Shown here: one piece after another, positions 25,697 to 34,052 of the stretch | Position numbering within the stretch: the first letter of the stretch is position 1 | How the letters are laid out: each line of letters starts with the position of its first letter | NCBI GenBank assembly: GCA_963813315.1 | Contig: CAWEYO010000020.1 | Span: 248,001 to 312,000 of the forward strand | DNA from: CAWEYO01 sp963813315 | GTDB taxonomy: Bacteria; Pseudomonadota; Alphaproteobacteria; Rhizobiales; Rhizobiaceae | Direction of reading: 5' to 3' | DNA: 64,000 nt | Notes under the pieces: generated by a model | Databases searched by the model: none | Told to the model about the DNA's origin: nothing | The model's input: the letters and a program-made list of their open reading frames with translations, nothing else | Translations under genes and position numbers: made by a program

Positions 25697-27022
25697 CTAC
25701 ATCTTGCCGTCGTCCTGGAACACCTCAGTCCAATCGCCGATCAGCTTGTCGAGCGCTTCCTGGGCAGTCCCCTGATCCGCGACGACATAATCATGCAGCC
25801 GCTTTTGCATCGACTGCAGCAGTTGCGCGTATGCGGGCTCCTGCCAGAAATCCTTGACCTGGGTCATGGCGACCAGAAAGTCCGCCGCAAAAGGCTGCGA
25901 ATCCGTGAAAGACGGATCGTTCAGCACGGCCTTGTGGCAGGAATAACCACCCAGCGCCCACCACTTCTTCTGCACTTCTGGTTGGGCAAACCATTTGACG
26001 TAGGCCAATGCCCCTTCCATGTTGTCGGTGTTGGCGATAACCGAAATGCCCTGCCCGCCGAGCGTTGAAGCCGCGGTCGTGCCGGGCGGATTGACAAAGA
26101 AACCTATTTTGTCGCCGCCGACATTCTCATCCTTGTAAAGACCGGGGAAGAAGGCGAACCAGTTCATCGCGAGCGCCGCCTGTCCTGACTTGAAGGCGTC
26201 CAGCGTCTCGGTCATGTAGGCGTCGGTGTAACCGGGCGGAGTGCAGCACTTGTAGAGTTCTTTATATTCTTCAAGACCTTTTACGGCGTCCGCCGAATTG
26301 ACCACGCCTTCCATGTCGTACTTGCCCGGCGTCTTTTCATAGCCGAATCCGTTTGCGTAGAGCGCCTGCGTCGCCCCCATGGTAATGCCTTCGGAGGCAC
26401 GCTCAGTAAAGATCGCTGCGCCATAGACCTTCTTGCCGTCGATCTCCTTGCCCTGGAAGAATTTTGCGGTCTCGATCAGCTCAGGCCAGGTCTTCGGCAC
26501 GGCAAGATCCCGGCCGGTCGCTTTCTTAAATTCCGCCTGGATTTCAGGTTTGGCGAACCAGTCCTTGCGATAAAACCACGCATTGGCATCGCCCATGGCC
26601 GGCAGCGCCCAGTAATTCGGTGTGCCCTTCGGCCACGTGGAATAGGCGTAGACAGTCGCGTCGGCAAAGTCGGACATCTTGATGCCCTCTTTGTCGAAAA
26701 AATCATTGAGCTTCACGTAGTAGCCGTTCTCCGCCGAGCCACCGAGCCATTGCGAATCCCCGATCATGAGATCGCATAGCTTGCCGCCCGAGTTTAGTTC
26801 GTTGAGCATGCGGTCGGTAAAATTCGGCCACGGCACAAATTCAAATTTCATCTGCGTGCCGGATGCAGCGGTGAATTCCTTCGAAAGCTCCACCAGCGCA
26901 TTCGCAGGATCCCAGGCCGCCCAGCAAAGTGTGAGCTCATCGGCGCTGGCCGCGGTCGAAATGGCAGTAGACGCGAGCAGTGTCGCCGCCAGGCCAAAAG
27001 TCGCTCTCGATATGGATTTCAT
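25697..27022 (-). CDS. ABC transporter periplasmic binding protein (glycerol/sugar type)
   Basis: Family 1 extracellular solute-binding protein, 441 residues, and the first gene of the 12-gene operon. The Sec signal peptide is FGLAATLLASTAISTAASA, followed by DELTLCWAAWDPAN. The mature protein is rich in Trp and Tyr, as in sugar binders (MIGDSQWLGGSAENGYYVKL, AMGDANAWFYRKDWF, NWFAFFPGLY). Its size and the two-ATPase arrangement resemble GlpV of the rhizobial glycerol importer. With DhaKLM in the same operon, dihydroxyacetone is an equally good guess, since no glycerol kinase is present. Confidence 0.9.
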   Translation of the reverse strand: MKSISRATFGLAATLLASTAISTAASADELTLCWAAWDPANALVELSKEFTAASGTQMKFEFVPWPNFTDRMLNELNSGGKLCDLMIGDSQWLGGSAENGYYVKLNDFFDKEGIKMSDFADATVYAYSTWPKGTPNYWALPAMGDANAWFYRKDWFAKPEIQAEFKKATGRDLAVPKTWPELIETAKFFQGKEIDGKKVYGAAIFTERASEGITMGATQALYANGFGYEKTPGKYDMEGVVNSADAVKGLEEYKELYKCCTPPGYTDAYMTETLDAFKSGQAALAMNWFAFFPGLYKDENVGGDKIGFFVNPPGTTAASTLGGQGISVIANTDNMEGALAYVKWFAQPEVQKKWWALGGYSCHKAVLNDPSFTDSQPFAADFLVAMTQVKDFWQEPAYAQLLQSMQKRLHDYVVADQGTAQEALDKLIGDWTEVFQDDGKM

Positions 27023-27835
27023 GCTCTCTCCTCCCGTTGCGGACAGCCAGCGATGGCTGTTTCCAAGAATCGGACCTCATCCAGGTCCCGGACACTGCAA
27101 TTCCAGAGATGCGAGATGTTGAGTATTTTGTTTAATGAGACAGATTTTACTAAACATCGCAAGCGAATTCGCTGCTGCATTGCAGCATCGAAAGCGTGGT
27201 CATTCCTGTGGCAGGTTTTGAGCGCGGCCAGAGTAGTCGCCGCATCCTGCTTCCAAATCGACCTCGTGCGCAAAGCTGAATGTAAGGCGTGCCTCGATCG
27301 TCACGGCGGTTGTTGAGCGAGATCCCCCGGTTCGCCAAAGGCAAGCCGAGGCGGTAAGCGCCCCGTCACTGGGCGCGGTGCGGGAGAGCCTCATTGATCA
27401 TCTTGTTCAGGCCACCGCGAAGCCTCTCCAGGTCAAGGTTCTGCTTCAGCGCCTCCCTCCGCTTGATGCCGCGCAGCGTAGATTCCATCACGTTCGCCGG
27501 ATTGAACGACGGCGGGAACGATAGGGGTGGAACTCCTGGAAAGTCTCCTCGAACTGAAAGACTTCGTCCATCATTCCGTGGGGGTCCGATGCTCCGGAGC
27601 AGTCGGTAAGAAAAAGACTGGCAATTGCCGCAGTCGTAGTCGGTAACGCACTGAAACCAAAAGTGTTGCCGAGAAATCGCCGGCCTTTCTCTTTTGCCGG
27701 CGAAACTGCCTCAAATCAGCCACGCTCTTCCATTTTGAACGCACTCCGCTAGCTTTTGTAACAGTTCAGTGACAGAAGCATGACGCTTTTTCGTTGGAAC
27801 TGGAGACTGCGGTGGAGCGAAGCCTTACAGATAGG
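27023..27835. other. Divergent intergenic region: promoter DNA and a possible gene remnant
   Basis: Contains the presumed promoter of the importer-dha operon. At about 27138-27163 an AT-rich segment has imperfect arms GTTTAAT and CTAAAC, a possible operator. A short minus-strand reading frame at 27366-27488 looks like a degraded gene (separate entry). The rest, up to the LTA-synthase-like gene, shows nothing I recognise. Confidence 0.5.
27366..27488 (-). pseudogene. Possible gene remnant, unrecognised
   Basis: A 40-codon frame (ESTLRGIKRREALKQNLDLE, then a helical tail ending NEALPHRAQ) has amphipathic, protein-like composition. Upstream on the same strand, about 27490-27575, another frame reads MDEVFQFEETFQEFH. 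The two would join only with a frameshift. It could be the remains of a gene interrupted or decayed here. I do not recognise it, and it may be chance. Confidence 0.25.
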
Positions 27836-29737
27836 ATGTCGGCAGGGCAGCGGGGACCCGGCGCCGGGCCTGGCTCGCGCCCCGACCGCTTGCCGCGGGC
27901 GCTGCGCCTGGCAGGCTCGCTGACCGTCTCGCTTCTCATTTCGGCATCGCTGGTTTTCGCAGTTGAGATCATCGCGCGCGGTTCCCTTGAGGGTGCGCTC
28001 ACCTTCCTGCGCGAACCGCTCAGGCCCGGCTGGACCACGGTCGCTTTCTTCGCGCTTTTGTTGACCTGTCTCGACGCCCTTCTTGGCCGCGCGCACATGG
28101 CGCTGTTGCTGACGGCCCCCTTGGTGCTCATGGTGGCCTTCATCAGCAAGCAGAAGGCCTACTATCTTGGCGATCCGCTCTATCCGACCGATTTTCTCTA
28201 CGGCGCCCAGATCGTCGAGTTGCTTCCGCTGCTGGTTCGCGAGCGGCCCTGGACCGCGGCGGCGATCCTTGGCGGCGCGGTGGCGGCGATAGCGGTTTTG
28301 GCGGCCGCTTGGCTATACTGGCGCCGCCGCTGCCGTGCCCTCTCATGGCGCGATCGCGGGCTGCGCCTTGCGTTCGCTCTTCCAGCGTTGGCTTTCTTCG
28401 TCTCTATCATGGACTATGCGAGCTTCTCCTGGGCGCGTGACCGTCTGCAGATCGTGCCGATGATGTGGGACCAGAGGGAGAACTACGCCTTCAACGGTTT
28501 CACTTTCGCATTCGCCTTGAACCTGCCGATGGCTAATGTCTCTGCGCCACACGGCTATTCGGCCGAGGCGATCCAGACGATCCGGACGCCGACAGGTATC
28601 GCCACGGTGCCTTCGGAAAAGCCTGACATCATCATCGTGATGAGTAAATCCTTCTGGGATCCGACGCGGCTGCCCGGCGTGAAAATCACACCGGACCCGA
28701 TCGAAAATGTTAGGAATATCCGCTCCGGCTCTATGTTCTCGCCGGAATTCGGCGGCATGACGGCGAATGTCGAATTCGAAGCTCTGACCGGCTTTTCCAA
28801 TGCCTTCCTGCCTTATGGCAGCATTCCCTACCAGCAATATGTGCGCCACAAGCTGCCTTCGCTTGCGACCTTCCTGAACCAGGAAGGCTATCGGACCCGC
28901 GCTATCCATCCCTTCACCAAATGGTTCTGGAACCGGGGTGCTGTCTATGAGGCGTTCGGCTTCGAAAAGTTTCTCTCTGAGGAAGACCTGCCGCCGCTCG
29001 AGAAGCGTGGCCCGCTAGCCTCCGACGCCGCGTTAACGGAAGAGATCATCCGGCAGGCCGAGAACACCCGCGATCCGTTCTTCTTCTTCGCAGTGACCCT
29101 GCAGAGCCACGGTCCATACGAGCCGCACCGCTATTCGAGTACGACGCACACTGTGGAGATCGAGGCGAGCTCATGGTCGCGGGAGTCGTTGCTTACCTAT
29201 GCCGAAGGCGCATCCGACGCCGACAAGGGTCTCAAGCGGCTGATCGACTGGGCGTCGAAGCGCAAGCGACCGACGGTTATTGCCTTTTTCGGCGACCATT
29301 TGCCGCCGCTTGGCCCCGTCTATGTCGAAACCGGCTTCATGAAGGAACCAGTGCCGCCCCGCAAAGGCTCGCTCGCCGAGATGAGCCGGGACCACGAAAC
29401 GCCGCTCGTAGTGTGGTCGAACCGCAGCGGGCCGGTGAAGGGTGTGGGCGCGATCAGCCCGGCTTTCCTGCCGCTGCATATCCTGCGTGCAGCCGGCATC
29501 ACGCATCCCTACTACACGGGCTTCCTGGGCGAAGTTCGCGAGCGCTATCGCGTTGTCGACCGTCACATGCTGATTGAACCCGACAACGAGACGACTGTGG
29601 ACTGGGGGAAACTGGGCGACGCCAATCCGGTGATCCGTGACTTCCGTTTTCTTCAGTACGACATGATGTTCGGCAAGCGGTACGGCATACCGGGCTTCTT
29701 CCCGGAGATTGCCGCAAAATACCCGCGCACAGGTTGA
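27836..29737 (+). CDS. LTA-synthase-like phosphoglycerol transferase/sulfatase family protein
   Basis: Predicted inner-membrane enzyme with about five N-terminal helices and a large periplasmic alkaline-phosphatase-fold domain. It would transfer phosphoglycerol or a related group, in rhizobia plausibly to periplasmic glucans. Motifs are FGGMTANVEFEALTG (Thr nucleophile), FFFAVTLQSHGPY and AFFGDHLPPLGP (metal ligands). The first metal-site motif reads VMSKSFWDPTRLPG, where relatives have Glu in place of Lys. The ATG at 27836 gives 633 residues; a TTG at 27794 is possible. It is alone on the plus strand between minus-strand operons. Confidence 0.85.
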   Translation: MSAGQRGPGAGPGSRPDRLPRALRLAGSLTVSLLISASLVFAVEIIARGSLEGALTFLREPLRPGWTTVAFFALLLTCLDALLGRAHMALLLTAPLVLMVAFISKQKAYYLGDPLYPTDFLYGAQIVELLPLLVRERPWTAAAILGGAVAAIAVLAAAWLYWRRRCRALSWRDRGLRLAFALPALAFFVSIMDYASFSWARDRLQIVPMMWDQRENYAFNGFTFAFALNLPMANVSAPHGYSAEAIQTIRTPTGIATVPSEKPDIIIVMSKSFWDPTRLPGVKITPDPIENVRNIRSGSMFSPEFGGMTANVEFEALTGFSNAFLPYGSIPYQQYVRHKLPSLATFLNQEGYRTRAIHPFTKWFWNRGAVYEAFGFEKFLSEEDLPPLEKRGPLASDAALTEEIIRQAENTRDPFFFFAVTLQSHGPYEPHRYSSTTHTVEIEASSWSRESLLTYAEGASDADKGLKRLIDWASKRKRPTVIAFFGDHLPPLGPVYVETGFMKEPVPPRKGSLAEMSRDHETPLVVWSNRSGPVKGVGAISPAFLPLHILRAAGITHPYYTGFLGEVRERYRVVDRHMLIEPDNETTVDWGKLGDANPVIRDFRFLQYDMMFGKRYGIPGFFPEIAAKYPRTG

Positions 29738-29863
29738 CCCGATTGGCCGCCGCGATGTCCTTGCGCAGGAACAATCCGGCCCGTCGGTTTTCCGGGGCCG
29801 GTGCCAGAGAAGTCGTGTGGCGTGGCGGGACGCGTTGGCGCAAGGCATGAATCCTGGAATTGC

Positions 29864-30091
29864 TTATCTGCCCCGTTCCACCAGGAAGCGGTGCCCGCCC
29901 GCGACGCGTTCGCTCTCGACCAGTCGATGACCGCTTTCCGTGCAGAAGGCTGGAATGTCGATGACCGCAAGCGGATCAGTGGTCTCCAGCCAGAGTCGGC
30001 TGCCGGGGTGCATACCTGACAGACGCTTCCTCGCTTTCAGCACGGGGAGGGGGCAGTTGAGGCCCCTCAGATCATAGACTTCCGCCGCCAC
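29864..30091 (-). CDS. TusA-family sulfur carrier protein
   Basis: A 75-residue TusA/SirA-like protein with the conserved Cys in LRGLNCPLPVLKARKRL (residue about 13), the CPxP motif that carries persulfide sulfur. The start is a GTG (VAAEVYDLRG). It follows the L,D-transpeptidase gene by 8 bp on the same strand. The recipient pathway is not shown by the context. Confidence 0.88.
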   Translation of the reverse strand: MAAEVYDLRGLNCPLPVLKARKRLSGMHPGSRLWLETTDPLAVIDIPAFCTESGHRLVESERVAGGHRFLVERGR

Positions 30092-30099
30092 CGACAGTC

Positions 30100-31428
30100 T
30101 CAGCTACCGAAGAGACCCGTGATCTTCTTGCGCATGCCGCCCAGCAGGCCGGGCTTCTCGAGGGGCGTGGCAGGCACGGCTGCGACCGGAGCCTGTGCAG
30201 GCTGCAGGACAGCCGCCGGCGCATCCGCTTGCGGAATGGCTGCAGTCGTCGCCGGAACCTCTTCCGCAGCCGTCGCGGCCACCGCTTTTTCCTCGGCGGC
30301 CCTCTGCTTGGCGGCCAGCAATTCCTCGGCGGCCCTCTGCTTGGCGGCCAGCAATTCCTCGGCGGCCTTCCGCTTGGCTGCCGCGGCGGCCTCGGTCGCC
30401 GCCATGCGACGTCCGGCGGGCGAATCGATCCGGCCCATCCGCGAGGTCACGGTCACTGCTCCGCTATCCGCCATCGACGGCGGCTCGATCGGCACGCGTT
30501 CCCCGCGGGCGCGCTTGCGGCTCCATTCCGAAACCAGCGCCGCTTCCTTGAGCCCGCCAATCGTAGGCTTCGGCTGCGTCCTGCTTGACCCGACGGCGCT
30601 TGAGAAGGCAGCCTCGTAGGTCGTCTGGTAGCTTTGATAGGCCATTCTCAGCGATTCGGGCTGCGTCGTGGCAGGGCACGGCCCGGTCGGATTGAAGGTA
30701 TCGCCGGCCGCGGGCGTCTGGTTGAAGACGTAGCGCTTGCCGCAGACGTCGACTTTCGGCGGCACCTTTGTGATCTCGAAATAGTCGTGGCCTTGCTTCA
30801 GCATCTTCCAGAACTCGTAGTTCGGATCCTTGCGATAGCGCGCCATGTTGGCCGCCGTCATGCGGAAAGGAAACGCCTGGATCTGGAATTCCGTCTGCCC
30901 GCCGCGGAATGCGTCGCGCCCGAAGGCATAGATCTGCTCGATCTGCTCGTCGGTCATCGAATAGCAGCCGGACGAGGAGCAGGCACCGTGCACCATGAGG
31001 TTCGAGCCCGAACGGCCGTTCGCCCGATCGTAGGTGTTGGGGTAGCCGATGTTGAAAGCCAGATAGTAGTTTGACCGCGGGTTCATCTGTGCGGGCCGCA
31101 CCGTATAAAACCCTTCCGGGGCCTGGCGGTCGCCCTCGGCGAATTTTGGCCCGAGTTGGCCGGACCACTTGCAGATGTCGTATTCCGCGATGATGTCGTA
31201 GCGCCCGTTGTTCTTACGCTTCCAGATTTCGAGCTTGCCCTCCTCCTTGAAGATGCGCGCCATGACAGGCGATGAACGGGTCATCCCCTTCGCGTTCATT
31301 CTGGCGAGGATCTTTTGAGGCAACTGCTTTTCCGCGTTGGGGTTCACCCCGCTCAACGTCGTGTCCGTGCAGCCGGCCAACGCCAAGGCTGCAACCAACA
31401 AACCGGCACGTGCAATATTGTAAAGCAT
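30100..31428 (-). CDS. Lipoprotein L,D-transpeptidase (YkuD/ErfK, YafK-like)
   Basis: Predicted outer-membrane or periplasmic enzyme forming or cleaving L,D bonds in peptidoglycan or anchoring proteins to it. The N-terminus is a lipoprotein signal with lipobox LALAGC (Cys about residue 19). The catalytic motif is MVHGACSSSGCYSMTD, with His and Cys. After the domain come a Pro/Thr-rich region and an Ala/Lys/Glu helix with a duplicated 11-residue unit (AEELLAAKQRA), then a Pro/Ala-rich tail ending MRKKITGLFGS. The tail length (about 180 residues) is unusual and may span the envelope. Confidence 0.9.
   Translation of the reverse strand: MLYNIARAGLLVAALALAGCTDTTLSGVNPNAEKQLPQKILARMNAKGMTRSSPVMARIFKEEGKLEIWKRKNNGRYDIIAEYDICKWSGQLGPKFAEGDRQAPEGFYTVRPAQMNPRSNYYLAFNIGYPNTYDRANGRSGSNLMVHGACSSSGCYSMTDEQIEQIYAFGRDAFRGGQTEFQIQAFPFRMTAANMARYRKDPNYEFWKMLKQGHDYFEITKVPPKVDVCGKRYVFNQTPAAGDTFNPTGPCPATTQPESLRMAYQSYQTTYEAAFSSAVGSSRTQPKPTIGGLKEAALVSEWSRKRARGERVPIEPPSMADSGAVTVTSRMGRIDSPAGRRMAATEAAAAAKRKAAEELLAAKQRAAEELLAAKQRAAEEKAVAATAAEEVPATTAAIPQADAPAAVLQPAQAPVAAVPATPLEKPGLLGGMRKKITGLFGS
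30295..30362 (-). repeat. In-frame 33-bp tandem repeat in the L,D-transpeptidase gene
   Basis: Two identical 33-base units, each starting GCGGCCCTCTGCTTGGCG on the plus strand, encode AEELLAAKQRA twice. A diverged third unit (KRKAAEELLAA) flanks them. Slippage could change the length of the helical linker. Confidence 0.8.
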
Positions 31429-31742
31429 GAAAATTCGCGTCGTCTGTTCGTCGGCTTGTCCGGGTAGGCTGCCGAGCCGTTTGGTCTCGGCTGCACGCTA
31501 GCCTGGTTAACCTTGAAATTTTGTTACCGCAAGCGGCCCGTCATTCACTCACGTCGCTTCATTGAACTAAAAGGCAAGGCGATTTTGTGGCGGAGCGCAC
31601 ATTTGCGCCGCAATAAGCAATCGCCAGCCTAAGGCGCGTCGCGGCAAAACGGATTCATGCGACGCGCTTTAGGCTATTGTTTTTGTGCATGTCGTTATCC
31701 CAAAACCGCTACGCACTTTTGGGCGACATGCATTATCGAATC
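31429..31742. other. Intergenic region with one family C repeat
   Basis: Upstream of the L,D-transpeptidase gene the DNA is moderately AT-rich (TGGTTAACCTTGAAATTTTG) and probably contains its promoter. The part next to accA is filled by the family C repeat at 31628-31733. I see no gene. Confidence 0.6.
31628..31733. repeat. Two-hairpin repeat, family C (inverted copy)
   Basis: Reverse orientation relative to the copies at 13411 and 48467. The hairpin CCTAAGGCGCGTCGC to GCGACGCGCTTTAGG comes first, then CTATTGTTTTTGT, then GCATGTCG to CGACATGC. It ends ten bases before the accA stop codon. Confidence 0.8.
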
Positions 31743-32693
31743 TCAGAGGCTGCGTCCGATGGCCAGATATTTCTCGCGCCGGTGCTCGCGGAAGTCCATG
31801 TTCTGTCCCGCAAATTCCCGCAGAGTCATGGCAATTCGGTCGCCAGTCGCGCTGATCACTGTTTCGGGAGCCCGATGGGCGCCGCCCAGCGGTTCCGCGA
31901 TGATGCCGTCAATGACCTTCAGGTCCAGCAGGTCCTGCGCGGTGATCTTCATGTTGGTCGCCGCGTCCCTGGCGCGTGTGGAATCGTGCCACAGGATCGA
32001 CGCGGCGCCTTCCGGCGAAATCACCGAATAGATCGAGTGCTCGAGCATATAGACGCGGTTCGCGGTCGCGATTGCAATCGCGCCGCCCGACCCTCCTTCG
32101 CCGATGACCACGGAGATCGACGGAATTTTCAGTCCGAGGCAGGTCGAGGTCGAGCGCGCGATGGCCTCGGCCTGGCCGCGTTCCTCCGCGCCTATGCCCG
32201 GATAGGCACCAGCGGTATCGACCAGCGTCAGCAACGGGAGGCCGAAGCGGTCCGCGAGTTCCATGATGCGAACGGCCTTGCGGTACCCTTCCGGCTTGGC
32301 CATGCCGAAATTGTGTTTCAGCCGGCTCTTGGTATCGGATCCCTTTTCCTGACCGATCACCGCGATCGGCTGGCCCCGGAATCGTGCGAAACCGCCGATG
32401 ATGGCATCGTCTTCGCCGAAAACGCGGTCACCGGCAAGCGGAGTGAAGTCGCTGAACAGTGCACCAACGTAATCGAGGCAGTGCGGCCGGTCGGGGTGGC
32501 GGGCTACCTGCGCCTTCTGCCATGGCGTCAACGACTTGTAGGCCTCACGGAGCGCGTCCCCCGAGCGCCTCTCCAGCCGCTTGATTTCCTCCGCGACGTC
32601 GACCGCCTCGCCGTTTTCCGAAAGCTTCTTCAGCTCCAGGATCTTGCCTTCGAGATCGGCGACGGGTTTTTCGAAATCAAGGTAATTGTACAT
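31743..32693 (-). CDS. accA: Acetyl-CoA carboxylase carboxyltransferase subunit alpha
   Basis: Forms with AccD the carboxyltransferase that makes malonyl-CoA for fatty-acid synthesis. The ATG at 32693 gives 316 residues, the family length, starting MYNYLDFEKPVADLEGKI. Longer in-frame starts run back into xerD and were rejected. Characteristic segments are QVARHPDRPHCLDYVGALF, LVDTAGAYPGIGAEERGQAE and VIGEGGSGGAIAI. The gene follows xerD by 94 bp. Confidence 0.96.
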   Translation of the reverse strand: MYNYLDFEKPVADLEGKILELKKLSENGEAVDVAEEIKRLERRSGDALREAYKSLTPWQKAQVARHPDRPHCLDYVGALFSDFTPLAGDRVFGEDDAIIGGFARFRGQPIAVIGQEKGSDTKSRLKHNFGMAKPEGYRKAVRIMELADRFGLPLLTLVDTAGAYPGIGAEERGQAEAIARSTSTCLGLKIPSISVVIGEGGSGGAIAIATANRVYMLEHSIYSVISPEGAASILWHDSTRARDAATNMKITAQDLLDLKVIDGIIAEPLGGAHRAPETVISATGDRIAMTLREFAGQNMDFREHRREKYLAIGRSL

Positions 32694-32787
32694 TCGTGAG
32701 GGACCAGAACGCCTGAAATCGATGAAAAGAGGCCCGGCACGCCCTGAACTGCGCCGCCGGCATGCTGAATGCCGTCCCCACATAGCG

Positions 32788-33714
32788 TTACGATGTGTGA
32801 TCGGCAAGCGGATGATGCTCATTGACCAGCCGCACCAGCCGTTCTTCCAGAACGTGCGTGTAGATCTGCGTCGTCGAGATGTCCGAATGGCCGAGAAGCT
32901 GCTGCACGGCCCTGAGATCCGCCCCGTGCTGCAACAGATGGCTTGCGAAGGCGTGCCGCAGGACATGCGGCGAAATCTTCGCCGAGGCAATTCCCGCGCG
33001 CGCGGCAAGCCATTTCAGCTCGCGCGCGAAGACCTGGCGCGGCAGGTGACCGCTTTCCGACTGGGCCGGGAACAGCCACGGGCCGGAGGCAAGCGCGGGC
33101 AGGCGCTCGCGCTCGATGAGCCAGACGCGCATCGCCGAGCGTGCCTTTTCCGATAGAGGCACCATGCGCTCCTTGTTTCCCTTGCCGCGTACAATGAAGA
33201 AGCGCTCGTCCCGCAGCGCCACGGAAAGAGGCAGGCTGACCAGTTCCGAGGCGCGCAATCCCGTCGCATAGAGCACCTCCACCAGCGCATGCAGGCGCCT
33301 GGCGGCAAAGCGACTGCTGTCGCCGGCGGCATTGTCTGCCGCCTCTTCAGCGGCGCGGTCGAGCAGGCGCCCGGTTTCGCTCTCGCTCAACGTTTTCGGC
33401 AGCGGCCGGACCTTCCTTGGGCTGTCCAGCGTACCGGTCGGGTCGTCGGGCCTCAGTCCTTCGGCATAGAGAAACTTGAAGAACTGCCGCAGCGCCGAAA
33501 GCTTGCGCGACTGCGAGGTCGCCGCGAACCCGCGCGACGCGATGTTATCCAGGTAAGCGCGTATGTCGGTCGGCGCGGCCTCCGCCAGCCTTCCGGACAT
33601 ATGCCCGGCCGCATCCTCCAGATCGCGCCGATAGGAGGACAGCGTGTTGTCGCTCGCGCCGCGCTCGGCGCTCATCATTTCAAGGAAGGCTTCTATCCTC
33701 GCGGCGCTGTTCAT
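32788..33714 (-). CDS. xerD: Site-specific tyrosine recombinase XerD
   Basis: Works with XerC at the dif site to resolve chromosome dimers. The 308-residue product has the N-terminal SAM-like core-binding domain (ERGASDNTLSSYRRDLEDAA). Catalytic residues are visible in order: Arg in ATGLRASELVSL, Lys in VRGKGNKERMVPL, HVLRHAFASHLLQ, QLLGHSDIS and the nucleophile Tyr in TTQIYTHV. Its start codon overlaps the stop codon of the small gene upstream. It is a housekeeping recombinase here, not part of a mobile element. Confidence 0.95.
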   Translation of the reverse strand: MNSAARIEAFLEMMSAERGASDNTLSSYRRDLEDAAGHMSGRLAEAAPTDIRAYLDNIASRGFAATSQSRKLSALRQFFKFLYAEGLRPDDPTGTLDSPRKVRPLPKTLSESETGRLLDRAAEEAADNAAGDSSRFAARRLHALVEVLYATGLRASELVSLPLSVALRDERFFIVRGKGNKERMVPLSEKARSAMRVWLIERERLPALASGPWLFPAQSESGHLPRQVFARELKWLAARAGIASAKISPHVLRHAFASHLLQHGADLRAVQQLLGHSDISTTQIYTHVLEERLVRLVNEHHPLADHTS

Positions 33715-33860
33715 TGCTGCTCATTGAGCTTTTCGACTGGGATGCGCACCGTCATTTCGCCTTTCCTGGGTTCCACGTAGCTCACCAGTGCGAACATCGC
33801 CGCATAAGCGAGACCCGCGAGAATGCCGATCGTGACCAGCAAGCGGAAAAGTGTCGGCAT
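33711..33860 (-). CDS. Small single-pass membrane protein upstream of xerD
   Basis: A 49-residue protein: one helix (LLVTIGILAGLAYAAMFALV) and a polar tail ending MTVRIPVEKLNEQQ. It overlaps xerD by ATGA, which argues that it is translated. I recall small proteins in this position in other Rhizobiales but know no function. It is divergent from aroK. Confidence 0.7.
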   Translation of the reverse strand: MPTLFRLLVTIGILAGLAYAAMFALVSYVEPRKGEMTVRIPVEKLNEQQ

Positions 33861-34052
33861 TGGTCGTTACTGCCCGTCCTGTCGTTGCGCCGTGCCGTTA
33901 TGGGACGGGTAACCGGTCATTTCAAGCGCTCGCCGCCCCTGCTTGACGCTTGGCGCCTTTTCATGTCGATACGTCCCGGAGACTTTTGATAATTCCTGGC
34001 GGCCTGTTCGGTCAGCGCGAATTCCAAAAGGTTCTCGCTGGAAGGCATTGCA

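Noticed and set aside
16752..27800. A genomic island inserted at tRNA-Glu carrying the dha operon
   Set aside because: No integrase gene, no second copy of the tRNA 3' end was seen near 27-28 kb, and codon use looks like the neighbours; adjacency alone is not enough.
32694..33008. An N-terminal extension of AccA back into xerD
   Set aside because: The ATG at 32693 gives the family-standard start; the extension is xerD sequence in another frame.
32788..33714. XerD as an integrase of a mobile element
   Set aside because: It is flanked by accA and aroK, has XerD-type length and motifs, and no attachment-site repeats are visible.
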